Source: Ananas comosus (Eukaryota > Streptophyta > Magnoliopsida > Poales > Bromeliaceae). Taken from it: a stretch of 64,000 nucleotides of DNA. Positions 1 through 9,981 of this stretch are shown here, piece by piece (positions within the stretch are counted from its first letter, which is position 1; each line of letters begins with the position of its first letter). Below the pieces are notes generated by a model. The model ran no database searches. It saw only the letters and a list, made by a program, of their open reading frames with translations, and had not been told where the DNA came from. The stretch spans positions 3,774,337-3,838,336 of the forward strand of contig NC_033636.1 of the NCBI RefSeq assembly GCF_001540865.1, written 5' to 3'. Position numbers and translations under genes: made by a program.

Positions 1-376
1 ATGAAAATTTATATTTGAATATTTAGATTTTTTTTTTTGCATGACGACTAATATAGTGTATGGTTGCTTACCCAAGTATTGAGTATGATCAGCTTGTGGG
101 GGACAAGCACGAGTGAACGTTAGAAGTAAAGTGTACACTGAGCCTATGTATATAAATAGAGTTAGACTGTTGAATTTATAGTGAATATATAGTATTGTAT
201 TTTGAATTTTATAAGTTCTGAGCAGAAGATGATCAGTTGTATGAGTCAGAACACATGAATTTTGGATTTCTATGAGTAGTTTAAATTTAGTACTGTTTGT
301 TTTGTAGCCTTGTATATTTGTAATTAATTAATTATACATATGCAGTGTCTGTTATGCCTCGAGTTCGGGGCGTGAC
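1..376 (+). mobile_element. 3' end of a long LTR (Gypsy-like), cut by window start
   Basis: The stretch ends at 376 with TTCGGGGCGTGACA, the terminus shared by the complete plus-strand LTRs at 17482-21768 and 39333-41856. The remainder is AT-rich with no open frame of interest. The LTR start lies before the window, so family membership rests only on this terminus. Confidence 0.45.
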
Positions 377-386
377 AAAAGTTATC

Positions 387-536
387 TGTAACGACCCGAC
401 AACTAGCGATAATAACACGTTGGGCCTAAACCACCGGCCCAAAATGCTTAAACCTAGTTATTATTATTAGGGTGTGAGGCCTCATATATTCCTAATCATA
501 ATTCTTTTCATCCGATGTGGGAATTGGGGCGTTACA
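387..536 (-). repeat. TRIM 3' LTR
   Basis: 150-bp repeat with TGTAACG...CGTTACA ends. It shares the block reading GGGTGTGAGGCC with the partner LTR at 740-896. Confidence 0.72.
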
Positions 537-739
537 AACTCCCCCGTTTAGACTCTGAAGTCCTCGTCAGATCCAAACCCGATCACAAAAAATATAGACC
601 AGAACTACCAGACAATATTAGATTCTAGAGGTGGCTCTTGCAGGTTCAAAAAGTGGCTCCTACCAAACCCGTGTAGTATTTTGCCCCGTATAGTACTTGG
701 TTCTCACACTTCCAGCTGGTATTCGATTTTGATACCAAT

Positions 740-896
740 TGTAATGATCCAACTTGCAAGCAATAATAATTCATTGGGCTTAAATCGTCGGATCAAAATG
801 CTTAAGCTTAGTTATTATTATTAGGGTGTGAGGCCTTATATATTTCTAATCAAAATCTTTTTTTTCCATACGATGAGGGACTACTGGGGCGTTATA
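740..896 (-). repeat. TRIM 5' LTR
   Basis: 157-bp partner of 387-536, preceded on the minus-strand interior side by the PBS TTGGTATC. Its outer end reads GCGTTATA on the plus strand where the partner has GCGTTACA, a C-to-T change. Confidence 0.72.
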
Positions 897-1255
897 GGAA
901 TACATCCATAAAAAATTAGGAATATGATTTTGGCTTTTTCTAATGAAGAATTAAGTATATTTTTATTAATATTTGGATTAGGAAAATTTCTATGTTTCGG
1001 AGTTTGATTTAGAGTAGGATTATATTTTGAAAGCTTTAAATATAGCCTATGACTGGTAATTTTAAAAACAGAGAATTATGATAAAATAAAATTGGTTTCC
1101 CGGAGATTTGACTATGGTCGTAGTGTCTTCTTCTCTTTGAACATAAGGAGTTGCCCTAATTTCTTGGCTAGTGAAAGTTACAGGTACTCTCTTACTCTAT
1201 TTTTTCTTCTTTACTTTTGCTCCTTTTTCTTTTCATCTCTTTTAAACTTTATTCT
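897..1255 (+). repeat. Dispersed direct repeat, copy 1 (partner at 7471-7805)
   Basis: About 350 bp match 7471-7805 in the same orientation. Shared words include AGGAATATGATTTTGG, AGAGTAGGATTATATTTTG and GCCTATGACT. Both copies end in a T/C-rich stretch. The layout resembles an LTR (TATA-like ACAAATAT in copy 2), but no PBS or PPT could be placed, so the family is unassigned. Confidence 0.6.
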
Positions 1256-1348
1256 TTAATTTTTCTGAAAATGTATTATATATTGAACTTTAGTATAGTA
1301 TACTGAACTTTGGCAAAAGAACAAAGTACGTATGAGAATGGCACAAAC

Positions 1349-1691
1349 CAAGGATTTAAGTGCCGTGGCACGGGGTCGTGCCGGAAACTTGCCGGCACGG
1401 TACGACACGGTGTGTGCCGAGCCGTGCCGATGCGTGCCGGTCAAAAAAATTCTTGTGTGCTGACACATAATAGTATGAAATATTTATTTTCTTTAGCAAC
1501 AAAATATTCTAACTATTTATTATGTCTTTTTATTACATCTTTTGAACTTTATTAAGGAAATTACTTACTAATGTAAAGAATAAAGGGTTTTGAGCTGTGC
1601 CATCGGCACGGGGTCTGTATCGTGCCGGTATTTTATTGGCACGGTATGACATGGTGGATACGGCCTGTGCCGACGGGCACTTAAAACCTTG
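1349..1691. mobile_element. hAT-type non-autonomous element (MITE)
   Basis: The element begins CAAGGATTTAAGTGCC and ends with the near reverse complement, GGCACTTAAAACCTTG. It is flanked by an exact 8-bp duplication GCACAAAC (1341-1348 and 1692-1699). An 8-bp TSD and CAAGG termini fit the hAT superfamily. The interior (343 bp in all) is rich in repeated GTGCCG words and has no transposase, so it would need one in trans. Confidence 0.8.
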
Positions 1692-1868
1692 GCACAAACA
1701 CTATTTGGATGTGTTTGGATGGTTAAAAAATAGCTTACAATTAAATTTGGGTGGAAACGAATTGACATTGAAGTTTCTGAAGGAAAATGTTGAAAGCTTA
1801 CCTAAAGTTCCTGAGTCTGGACTCCCTAAGGGGAGTCTAGAACCTGAACTGGTGTGGGGGGTTAGAAC

Positions 1869-4239
1869 TGTAAGAAAATCATGTGTATGTAGTGGAAGAA
1901 AATAACACAATTAAAATTTTCTAAAACCAAAGATCACCTCGTGTTTCGTTTTAGATCATTAATAATTGATCTAATTGATCTAATCAAATAGGATCTAGTT
2001 TTTTTTTACCTTGCGCGGGTCGAGATCGCTGGAAGTCGACAATCGTTAGTAAAAATTTGTTCGTCTTCGGTTAGCCGCGCACGCGCCCGGCCTCTACTCG
2101 CGTCCACACCAAATCACGCCCTTGATCGAATTAGAAGACCGCTTCGATCCGTGATCTAATCACGAATTAACTCAGGAAGATGAATCAATCTTCTAGATGT
2201 GCTAGCAACCTTTTGAAGATCGAAACCGATGGATTAATTGTGGAGAACTTGAGGAAGAGAGAGAGGATTGACGGCTAGGGTTTTCTATTTCTCTTGTATT
2301 AATTTTTTGGGGCTATTGCTTATATACCCCTGAAAAGTTCCCGACTTTCCGATTTACCCCTCTTAGAAGGCTAATATTGAAAATACCCCTCCTACGTTCC
2401 AACCTATTTTTAATATACCTCTAGAGTTAAAATCTGTTAAGTAACTCTGTTATCTCTGTAAAATTACTATTTTGCCCTTTCAAATATACCCTTCCACCAT
2501 CACTTTTTTTCTTATTTGCCCTTAAAGTCAGGGGTATAAAAAGTATTTTGACTTTTGGTCTTTTCCAATATACCCCTCTACCGTCACCAACCTTTTTTAT
2601 TTGCCCTTATGTTAAGGGCAAAATTGGCATTTTAATTTTTTTTAACTGTGGTAGATATTTAACTCACGTTTAACCCAGGTTAACTTAACAGGAGATAACT
2701 ACGGGGGTATTTTGCAATAACGGTGGAGCATATGAGGGGTATTTTAGAAAGAAAAAAAAAATAGGGGTAAATCGGATATTTCCGAACATATGAGGGGTAT
2801 ATAGGCAATTATCCCTAATTTTTTATTTTAATATGCCATAGGACATATATTTATAATGAGAAAACACTAAGCCTAATCCTAATCCTAATCGAGATCCTAG
2901 TCCTATTGGATTATCCATTAACCCATAAGTTATAATATTAACCGAATCCGAATCCTAATTCTAATTCGATTCGTGTGTAACATTTATACATAAGTTCTTA
3001 TATTATTTACGAACGATTAGTAAATACACCATACAACTTTTACACATAAATACCTCTAATTTACAACAATTGCAAATTAGTCCTTTTACTAATAAATTAG
3101 TAAACTTTAGTATTTAACTATATTATAATTGCAATTAACCCATCCGATAAACTTTTATTGCCTCCTTAACATCGATCGTGCGTGATTTCTTATGTGTGTG
3201 ACCTGATAGGTTCAATTCTGTCTGGTAGTAAGATATGATGCGATCTCCATCTACATCATTGAAACTCCTTTCGATGGCTCAAACTCTTTTGATTCCACCC
3301 TTATAGAATAATTAATTATTTATAATTATTTCTATTAGTTCCCACAATCCACCAGTGATGCCTAGCAGCATGTAGTGGCAATCCAGTCAGAAGTGAATAT
3401 CGTACTGAACCTCTAAGTGCAGTTACCGTACAATACAATCCTTCTATCGCAGTCCCGACTGAGTAGAGGTCATGGAATACTCGTTAAACCTCATCACCCG
3501 TCATATGACAAATTTGGTAGGACAGAAGCTCTTATGGTTACTTTTGGAAACCTCTTTCTATACACCATATTACCCCGGCCAAGGATTTCTGAACTTTGCC
3601 TTACAAATAGCATAGAACTAATTATCTCTCTACCGAGAGCGATAGATCCCCTATAAACACACCCATTCCTGATATGAATCGACTGCAGCCAACATATACT
3701 ACTAAGACCCATGGCTAGGATCAGAGTTTGTTGCATAGTCAAACTACAGTAGCCTCACATTGAATGGCTGTGGTGCCGCAGGTCTAAGGATCAGTTGTAC
3801 CACTGCAACATCGAACCAGTTACTGACGAATGAGTAGATATCCATGTAATTCTTCGTAGTTGGTCACACTCAGTACCCTTGTTCTCCAACAACTACCTGC
3901 ATGTTCGCTCCAGTGTCCCCACACTGATGACTCAAGATTTTTCATCCCAAAAGAGAAACAGCACACACATCAATCTTATCGGATCAATCATCGTCCCCAT
4001 AATGATCCACCGATTGAGAACATTTAGGAATTAATCACCAATAATATGTATCTCAAATTCTCAACTCTTTAGAATACATATTATCATCTGATTAATTCAA
4101 AGGACGATTCACGGACACATTAAACATGAATGGAATAAAAAGGCCCAATTATATAAATAATAAAGATTAAGTACAAATATATGTCCCATAGAAAATAAAA
4201 TGCGTCAGCCTGATAGGCTTTTAGGGCATACAACTAACA
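1869..4239 (-). mobile_element. 3' LTR of the decayed Copia element
   Basis: On the minus strand the LTR starts TGTTAGTTGTATGCCC directly after a purine tract (4240-4251). It continues through blocks that also occur at 63608-64000 on the opposite strand, such as TGAATCGTCC and TTGAGAATTTGAGAT. The far edge is placed at the TG at 1869 because the sequence there resembles the CA end of this LTR type; that edge is less certain. A Mutator-type MITE (2309-2815) is inserted, leaving a net LTR of about 1.85 kb. The 5' LTR is missing. Confidence 0.7.
2309..2815. mobile_element. Mutator-type MITE inserted in Copia LTR
   Basis: Terminal inverted repeats of about 50 bp: the left starts GGGGCTATTGCTTATATACC, the right (complement) GGGATAATTGCCTATATACC. 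Both continue with a shared CCGATTTACCCCT block. An exact 9-bp TSD TAATTTTTT sits at 2300-2308 and 2816-2824, as expected for Mutator-like elements. The 507-bp interior has repeated TATACCCCT words and no transposase. Fragments of the same family lie at about 60650-61000. Confidence 0.88.
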
Positions 4240-4251
4240 ATCTCCCACTTG
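4240..4251 (-). other. Polypurine tract of the Copia element
   Basis: On the minus strand AAGTGGGAGATT abuts the TGTTAG start of the 3' LTR. This is the expected plus-strand priming site for an LTR retrotransposon. Confidence 0.7.
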
Positions 4252-4318
4252 CACTAAAGCCAATCAGCCATGTATCTAATGCCTATCTTATCAAGATGAG
4301 TCTCAAGTTTCTTCTGGG

Positions 4319-4786
4319 TTAATGCCTTAGCGGGTCCGCCACATTATCTATGGACACAACCTTTTGTACTTCAATATGTTTATCCTTGATATACTCTCTG
4401 ATCTTGTGATACCGCCGCTCAATATGCTTGGATTTTTTATGAGACCTTGGCTCCTTAGCTAATGCAACGGCGCCATTATTATCACAATATAGTGGCAGGG
4501 GATCCTTACTGGAAGGAACCACGCCAAGCTCAGTGACAAATTTCTTGATCCAAACAGTTTCCTTGGCAGCTTCAGATGCAGCGATGTACTCTGCTTCCAT
4601 AGTAGAATCTGCGATCGTTTTTTGCTTTGAACTTTTCCAAACAATTGACCTATCATTGCAAATAAACAGATACCCAGACGTAGACTTTCTATCGTTTATA
4701 TCAGACATAAAGTCCGAATCAGTATAGCCATTAATTTTGAGTTCTCCTCTTCCAAAACCCAAGAACATATCTTTCGTTCTTCTCAA
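4319..4786 (-). pseudogene. Copia RNase H fragment
   Basis: 155 codons matching the Ty1/Copia RNase H domain. They include GYTDSDFMSD, KSTSGYLF, ADSTMEAEYIAASEAAKE, YCDNNGA and SKHIERRYHKIRE, ending near NVADPL. The acidic catalytic residues in TDSDF, EAEY and YCDN are visible. It lies in a different frame from the RT fragment upstream, so a frameshift at about 4790-4810 separates them. It is a relic of the minus-strand element. Confidence 0.9.
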
Positions 4787-4811
4787 GTACTAGGATATTC
4801 TTTACCGCTAC

Positions 4812-5294
4812 CTAGTGTTCCTCTCCTGGGTTCGACTGATATCGGCTGGTGACACTCACAGCCTGTGCTATATCGGGTCGAGTACATAGCATCGCATACA
4901 TTAAGCTCCCTATTGCCGAAGCATAAGGGATCCTGCTCATGCGACTTCTCTCTTCAGGTGTCTTAGGAGATATAGTCTTAGAGAGGTCGATTCCATGTCT
5001 TAGAGGTACTATACCCTTTTTGGAATTCTCCATGCTGAATCTTTTCAACACTTCATCTATGTACATAGCTTGCGATAAACCAAGCAACTTCTTAGGTCTA
5101 TCTCTATAGACCTTTATCCCTTGGATATAAGACGCTTCTACAAAATCTTTCATAGAAAACTCTTTAGATAACCATAACTTGACTGATGTTAGCATAGGAA
5201 TGTCATTTCCAATCAAGAGTATGTCATCCACGTACAGTATGAGGAAAGTAACAGCACTCCCACTAATCTTTTTAGATACACGGCTCTTTCTCAT
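4812..5294 (-). pseudogene. Copia reverse transcriptase, C-terminal part
   Basis: 160 codons containing the RT catalytic box YVDDILLIGND, then KEFSMKDF, GLSQAMYIDEVLKRFSMEN, RIPYASAIGSLMYAMLCTRP and SRYQSNPG, the conserved order for Copia RT. A frameshift separates it from the N-terminal RT fragment (overlap at 5272-5294). The active-site aspartates are intact although the reading frame is not. Confidence 0.92.
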
Positions 5295-5847
5295 TTATGA
5301 TGAAATCGAACGATTCAATTGCATCGTTGAAACGAGTGTTCCAACTCCGAGAAGCTTGCTTCAATCCATAAATGGATCGTTGAAGCTTGCACACTTTATG
5401 ACTCCCATCTTTGGAAGTGAAACCGAAAGGCTGTTTCATATAGATATCTTTTTTAAGATACCCATTTAGGAAAGCAGTTTTTACATCCATTTGCCAGATC
5501 TCATAGTCATAGTGTGCAGCAATAGCAAGTAGAGCTTTGATAGACTTAAGTATGGCTACATGTGAAAAGGTATCCTGATAGTCAATGTCTTCGCGTTGAT
5601 TATAACATTTTGCTACGAGCCTAGCTTTGTAGGTCTCTACCTTTCCATCAGAACCAATCTTTCTCTTAAAGATCCATTTACATCCAATGGGTACAATACC
5701 CTTCATTGGATCAACCAAAGTCCATACTTGATTGGAGTACATTGAGTCCATTTCAGACTTCATAGCTTCCAACCATTTATTGGAGTCGGTGTCTGACATT
5801 GCCTCGCTATAAGTCTTAGGATCATCTCTATGGTCCTTGTCTTCCAT
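5272..5847 (-). pseudogene. Copia reverse transcriptase, N-terminal part
   Basis: 191 codons with the classic Copia RT opening: YSEAMSDTDSNKWLEAMKSE, NQVWTLVDP, GCKWIFKRKIGSDGKVETYK, ARLVAKCYNQ, YEIWQMDVKTAFLNGYL, QPFGF, KLQRSIYGLKQASRSWN. A usually conserved Gly in the VAKGY motif is Cys here, one of several signs of decay. The frame differs from both neighbours. Confidence 0.92.
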
Positions 5848-6316
5848 TAGAAATATTTCCTCCCATCTCCTCTATAAATAATCCCACATATCTATCAGGA
5901 GGACAGGAGGCTCTACTAGACTTGCGAGGTGGCGGTGTAACTTCAAGTGTCACAGAGTTATCAGGGAGGGCTCTTGGAATATTTGATCCTAAAGAGACTT
6001 TCTCCTTTAATTCTATTTTTCTCCTACTGCCTCCAGCCAAAATAAATTCACTTTCAAGAAAGAAGGCATGATGGCTCAGAAGCACATTCTGACCTTCTGG
6101 GAGATAAAAATAGTATTCAAGTGATTCTTTGGGATATCCAATGAATCTACCCTTGACTGATTTGCTTTCCAACCTGTCCATCTTTAATTTCTTAATATAA
6201 GCTGGACACCCCCAAGTCTTAATATGAGTAAAATTTGGCTTCCTATCATGCCACATCTCATATGGTGTGGTCGGAACAGATTTGGAAGGCACTCTGTTCA
6301 GTATATAAATAACCAT
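5828..6316 (-). pseudogene. Copia integrase C-terminal region
   Basis: Carries ILNRVPSKSVPTTPYEMW, FTHIKTWGCPAYIKKL, GRFIGYPKESLEYYFYLPE and a Pro/Arg-rich linker towards RT. It is in the same frame as the upstream fragment 6326-7321 and is separated only by a TAA stop at 6326-6328, where relatives normally have Tyr in WGYALETA. Confidence 0.88.
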
Positions 6317-6325
6317 AAGAAGTGC

Positions 6326-7321
6326 TTAACCCCAAAGCGACATAGGTAAATCCGTAAAGCTCATCATAGATCGAACCATATCCAATAAAATTTGATTCCT
6401 CCGTTCAGACACCCTATTCAATTTTGGTGTTTCAGGAGGAGTCCATTGAGAGACTATCTCTACTTGTCCAACAAAGGGAGATTTAGTCATTTTTCCTTGA
6501 AGACATAATTCACAAGCAGGGTATGGTTCAGAGGGTAAGGACCCTAAGATATCATTTTTAGCCAACTTGTTAATCCTATCCTCTCCAATGTGACCAAGTT
6601 TAAGATGCCATAAAGACGTTTTATTTACGTCCTCTCTTGGTCTTTTGAAGCCAATAATGTTTTCATTCATGCCATTATCAACTGTATTAACACTAACATC
6701 CATATGTAAGTGATAGAGATTGTCTATTAAAGAATCATAACCTATCAAATTATTTCTCAAATAAATTGAACAAACGTTTGATTTAAAAATAAACTTATAA
6801 CCGTCTAGTACCAAACGTGAAATGGAAAAAAGGTTTTTAGTCGCACTAGGAACATAAAGACAATCTCTAAGTTCTAAGATTACTCCTGTCGGCAGATATA
6901 AAGGATAAGTCCCTACGGCAACATCAGCAACTCTTGCTCCATTTCCAACGCGTAGGGTAAGCTCTCCATTCCTAAGTCTTCTACTTTGTTTTAGCCTCTG
7001 CATTGAAATACATAAATGTGAGGTGCATCCAGAGTCAATGACCCATGTAAAAGTAGAACAAACCGATAAGTTAGCAGTTTCAATAACATGAATTTCGGAC
7101 ATAGCTTCAAAAGTCTTGTCCTTTACCTTGTCTTTGAGGCTAGCCAAATAGTTTGGACAATTCCTTTTCCAGTGGCCATCCTTTTGACGGTGGAAACAAG
7201 TTCCTTTTAGCAACACTGCAATTGGGTAGCCATTAGTGAATATTATTTGAGATGCAGTAATGACATTACACCACTTCATCTTTTTGACGACCCGATGTAT
7301 TAACATCCTATTGTTGATCAT
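6326..7321 (-). pseudogene. Copia gag zinc knuckle, protease and integrase with core deletion
   Basis: In order: a degenerate zinc knuckle (CFHRQKDGHWKRNCPNY, second Cys replaced by Arg); an aspartic protease site (WVIDSGCTSHLC); GAG-pre-integrase; and the integrase HHCC finger (WHLKLGH...CELCLQGKMTKSPF). The text then jumps to WTPPETPKLNRVSERRN, the segment around the third catalytic acidic residue. The stretch normally holding the first two aspartates of the D,D,E triad is missing, so integrase was inactivated by an internal deletion. Nearly all of gag upstream is absent. Confidence 0.88.
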
Positions 7322-7470
7322 GATGATCTCGGGAATCAGATCCTTTGCATTGGAATTGAATGCTGCGGAGCTGGATTTTGATAGGATGCAACACTTCTTT
7401 TATTTTCAAAATTATTATGTTTGTTAATTTATTTTAGTGATTTTCTTTTAGGTTTTTAGGATTTTTCTAT
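7322..7470. other. Junction at truncated 5' end of the Copia element
   Basis: No gag core, PBS or 5' LTR follows the pol relic. The sequence turns AT-rich and then enters the dispersed repeat. The element is therefore truncated here. No TSD can be tested. Confidence 0.5.
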
Positions 7471-7805
7471 GGATTAAATCCCTATAAAATTTAGGAATAT
7501 GATTTTGGTCCTTTCTAATTAAGGATCAGCTATAATTTTGTTAATAATTATTTAGGGATTTGAATTAGAGTAGGATTATATTTTGAAAGCTACAAATATG
7601 GCCTATGACTAGCAACTTAAAAGTGAGAGAATTATCATGAAATAAAATTGATTTTATGGAGATTTAATTTTGGTCATGGTGTTTTCTTCTTCTACCCAAA
7701 TGTAAAGGGTTGTCCTAGTTTCCTGTTTAGCGAACTATAGGTATTTTTTATTTCTTTGTCCTTTTCTCCTTTCTTACTCCTTTTCCTCTTCTCTTTTCGA
7801 TCTTA
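7471..7805 (+). repeat. Dispersed direct repeat, copy 2 (partner at 897-1255)
   Basis: Same family as 897-1255, including AGAGTAGGATTATATTTTG, GCCTATGACTAG and the TTTGGTCATGGTG/TATGGTCGTAGTG region. The two copies flank the hAT MITE and the Copia relic, so they may be LTRs of an older element or a segmental duplication. Confidence 0.6.
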
Positions 7806-8618
7806 TTATCTAGCTTTTTTAAAAAATTATTCAAAAGCTTTGAATTCTTTTTTTAATAAAAATTTGGACTTATCACTAATAATATAAATTAGGGTTCTTC
7901 TGGTTTGTCCTGCATCACCGCTATTCTCTTGGACTACTAACCTGGATAACAACTGCTAGTTTAGGTAGTGGTTACTGGATTGGTCTCGTGATCAGTAGTG
8001 TTATGTTGTAAATAACATAAAAAACTGATGATGTTTTTATATGTATTTTGATTAGTCTGAGTACAATAAGCCTGCTGCTTGACTTTGATTAATTGACTTG
8101 CCATTTGCACCGGACCTCCTGTCTTGACATTGGAAAATACAACAAACAGTTCATGCAAGGCTCTATTTTTTGACCGATTCCATGCTTGTTTATTTTGCAA
8201 AATGCAGACTAGTTCACAACTTCAGTGATCTTCTACACTAGCTAAAAATAAAAAAAAAATATATCGAAAAGCTGAAGAATTTGACCTTTGAATTGTGTAG
8301 CATGTTGTTAGTGTTTTTTTGAAGACGAAATTCGACAGCCTACTTCACCAATAACTTGGTCAAAATTAACTAAATTTCAAAACAGTAGGAGGGAATCAAA
8401 CCTCATTATATATCCATCTTTGCCAAATGACATTAAAAATGTTGTTGTAGACAACAATCTTGCAGTGGACCATATCATGCATCTGTCCACTTTAAAGTAT
8501 CTGCATATTTGCATATTTTTCTGAAGTTATGTTTTATATCGACAACTGCAATAAAATTCCTGAGATTCTGCTGAACGATAGCAATATCTTCTTAATCGTT
8601 AATTCTGTGGTTTTGCAG
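7806..8618. other. No gene recognised; possible intron of downstream gene
   Basis: AT-rich sequence with no supported coding region. It ends in a good acceptor (GGTTTTGCAG, ending 8618), so it may be intronic DNA of the gene whose 3' exons follow. Confidence 0.3.
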
Positions 8619-9981
8619 GGCTGTTGGCTTAAAAGGGGTACAACCGCGAGCAGCTGATACAACTGCCACTGTATGTTCTTCTAAGTGATGAAACTTCAAC
8701 TATCACGTGCTCTTTCTATTTTGGTTTTTCCACTTTCTTCTTTTCTCCATACTAAACATGTCACGTCTGAACAGCATGTCACTTAGATTTCAGTGAGGTG
8801 CCTAGATGGTAGCATAATAACTGAAAGGAGCCTGAACTCATTTTAGGAAAGTTCAGACGGCAGCAGTAAAGAGAGTAACTTCACCTAGAGAAAGTGAAGA
8901 TATTTATTGGGATGACTAGTTAGTGGTGACATCCCATTGAATATCTGTGCTTACATAGTATGTGAAGATGATTTTGATGGGAAAGAAAATTGAAGGTTCT
9001 CAAGTCTGTTGAGCCATTTATATTTTATCTTCTTGAAATAAATATCTCCTTCAGAAGTTATTTTGACGATGGCATTGGTTTCAAGAGTATGTTCCTTCTT
9101 AAGCATTTGACGGATGCAAGATAATAATGAGAAGTGAGTGGAAGCTTAACAAAATTCCTACGAATATGCCTGATCCACATGGTCTTACAATAATAGTACT
9201 ATGCAGTGGCCATTTTCTAGTCTGTTATTTTGGTTTACATCACATTGCTGAAAATGCTGTCTGTAGAGTATCCTTTAGCCCTTGGGGGCCAACTTGGATG
9301 GAGGTTTATTGTAGTGTACAAAGATGAAAGTGCATGCTATATACTGATGTTTAGTTGAACTGTACTAGACACAGGATAAACAAATTTCAAACAGGACAGT
9401 TGTCTGAGTACTTAGAACTTAAACTGCTGAAAATATCTTACACCCTTGTGGCAACTGTTAAACACAATATCCTGTGCCACTGGTGCAGAGCTGATTATTC
9501 ATGTAATGAGATCCGAATGGATTCTTATGATTTTGGGCTGGTGATAACACTCGGATATTTCTAGCACTTCAGCAGACAGAGGCTTTGTACAAATTCTGCA
9601 TATTGCACACACCATATCTTTTCTCCGGTCGTTCATACGTACCAAAGTAAACCAATTCTGTGGAATATCTTAATTGTATATTCTTGTGATCATTCTTTTA
9701 GTGTTTAGAAAAAAATTTTCATGCATGCGTGGTTCATTGCCACACTATCATTCAAATTTTAAGCGTGTTACATGGGATTCTGATGAAGTCTCGCATGTGT
9801 GGCTTGAACTTGAAACTGCAGGGTCCTCTGTTTCAACAGCGGCCTTATCCTTCTCCAGGAGCGGTGCTGCGAAAGAATGCGGAGATAGCGGCCCAGACAA
9901 AGAAACATGGTTCACACAGTGATATGGCTCCAATCTCTAAAAGAGGGGACGGCAGCGATGGACTTGGGGATGCAGATTAAC
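8619..9981 (+). CDS. Last two exons of an unrecognised cellular gene (5' part missing)
   Basis: Exon 1 of the visible part is 8619-8670, bounded by TTTTGCAG and GTATGTTC. Its frame reads [17 protein letters not shown]. The terminal exon begins at 9822 after ACTGCAG and reads [20 protein letters not shown], then [20 protein letters not shown] to a stop at 9979-9981. Both exons share a phase-0 junction, and the hydrophilic, evenly composed peptide looks like a real conserved C-terminus rather than a random ORF. I do not recognise the family. No upstream exon was found; the Copia relic and repeats lie there, so the gene may be severed. The sequence after the stop would be the 3' UTR. Confidence 0.45.

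Larger units (their letters stand above)
387..896 (-). mobile_element. TRIM (terminal-repeat retrotransposon in miniature), complete
   Basis: Two direct repeats, 387-536 and 740-896, are alignable end to end by eye. Read on the minus strand each starts TGTAACG or its decayed form and ends CATTACA or CGTTACA. Beside the 5' LTR on the minus strand is TTGGTATC (731-738), the start of an initiator tRNA-Met primer-binding site. Beside the 3' LTR is a purine run (AAACGGGGGAG, about 537-549) acting as polypurine tract. The core of about 203 bp has no ORF. LTRs of 150-157 bp, a 510-bp total, PBS and PPT define a TRIM. No matching TSD was found (TTATC on the left, GGAAT on the right), so one edge may be decayed. 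Confidence 0.75.

Noticed and set aside
1256..1468. Minus-strand open frame over the GTGCCG-rich region
   Set aside because: It spans the edge of the hAT MITE and merely translates its repeats.
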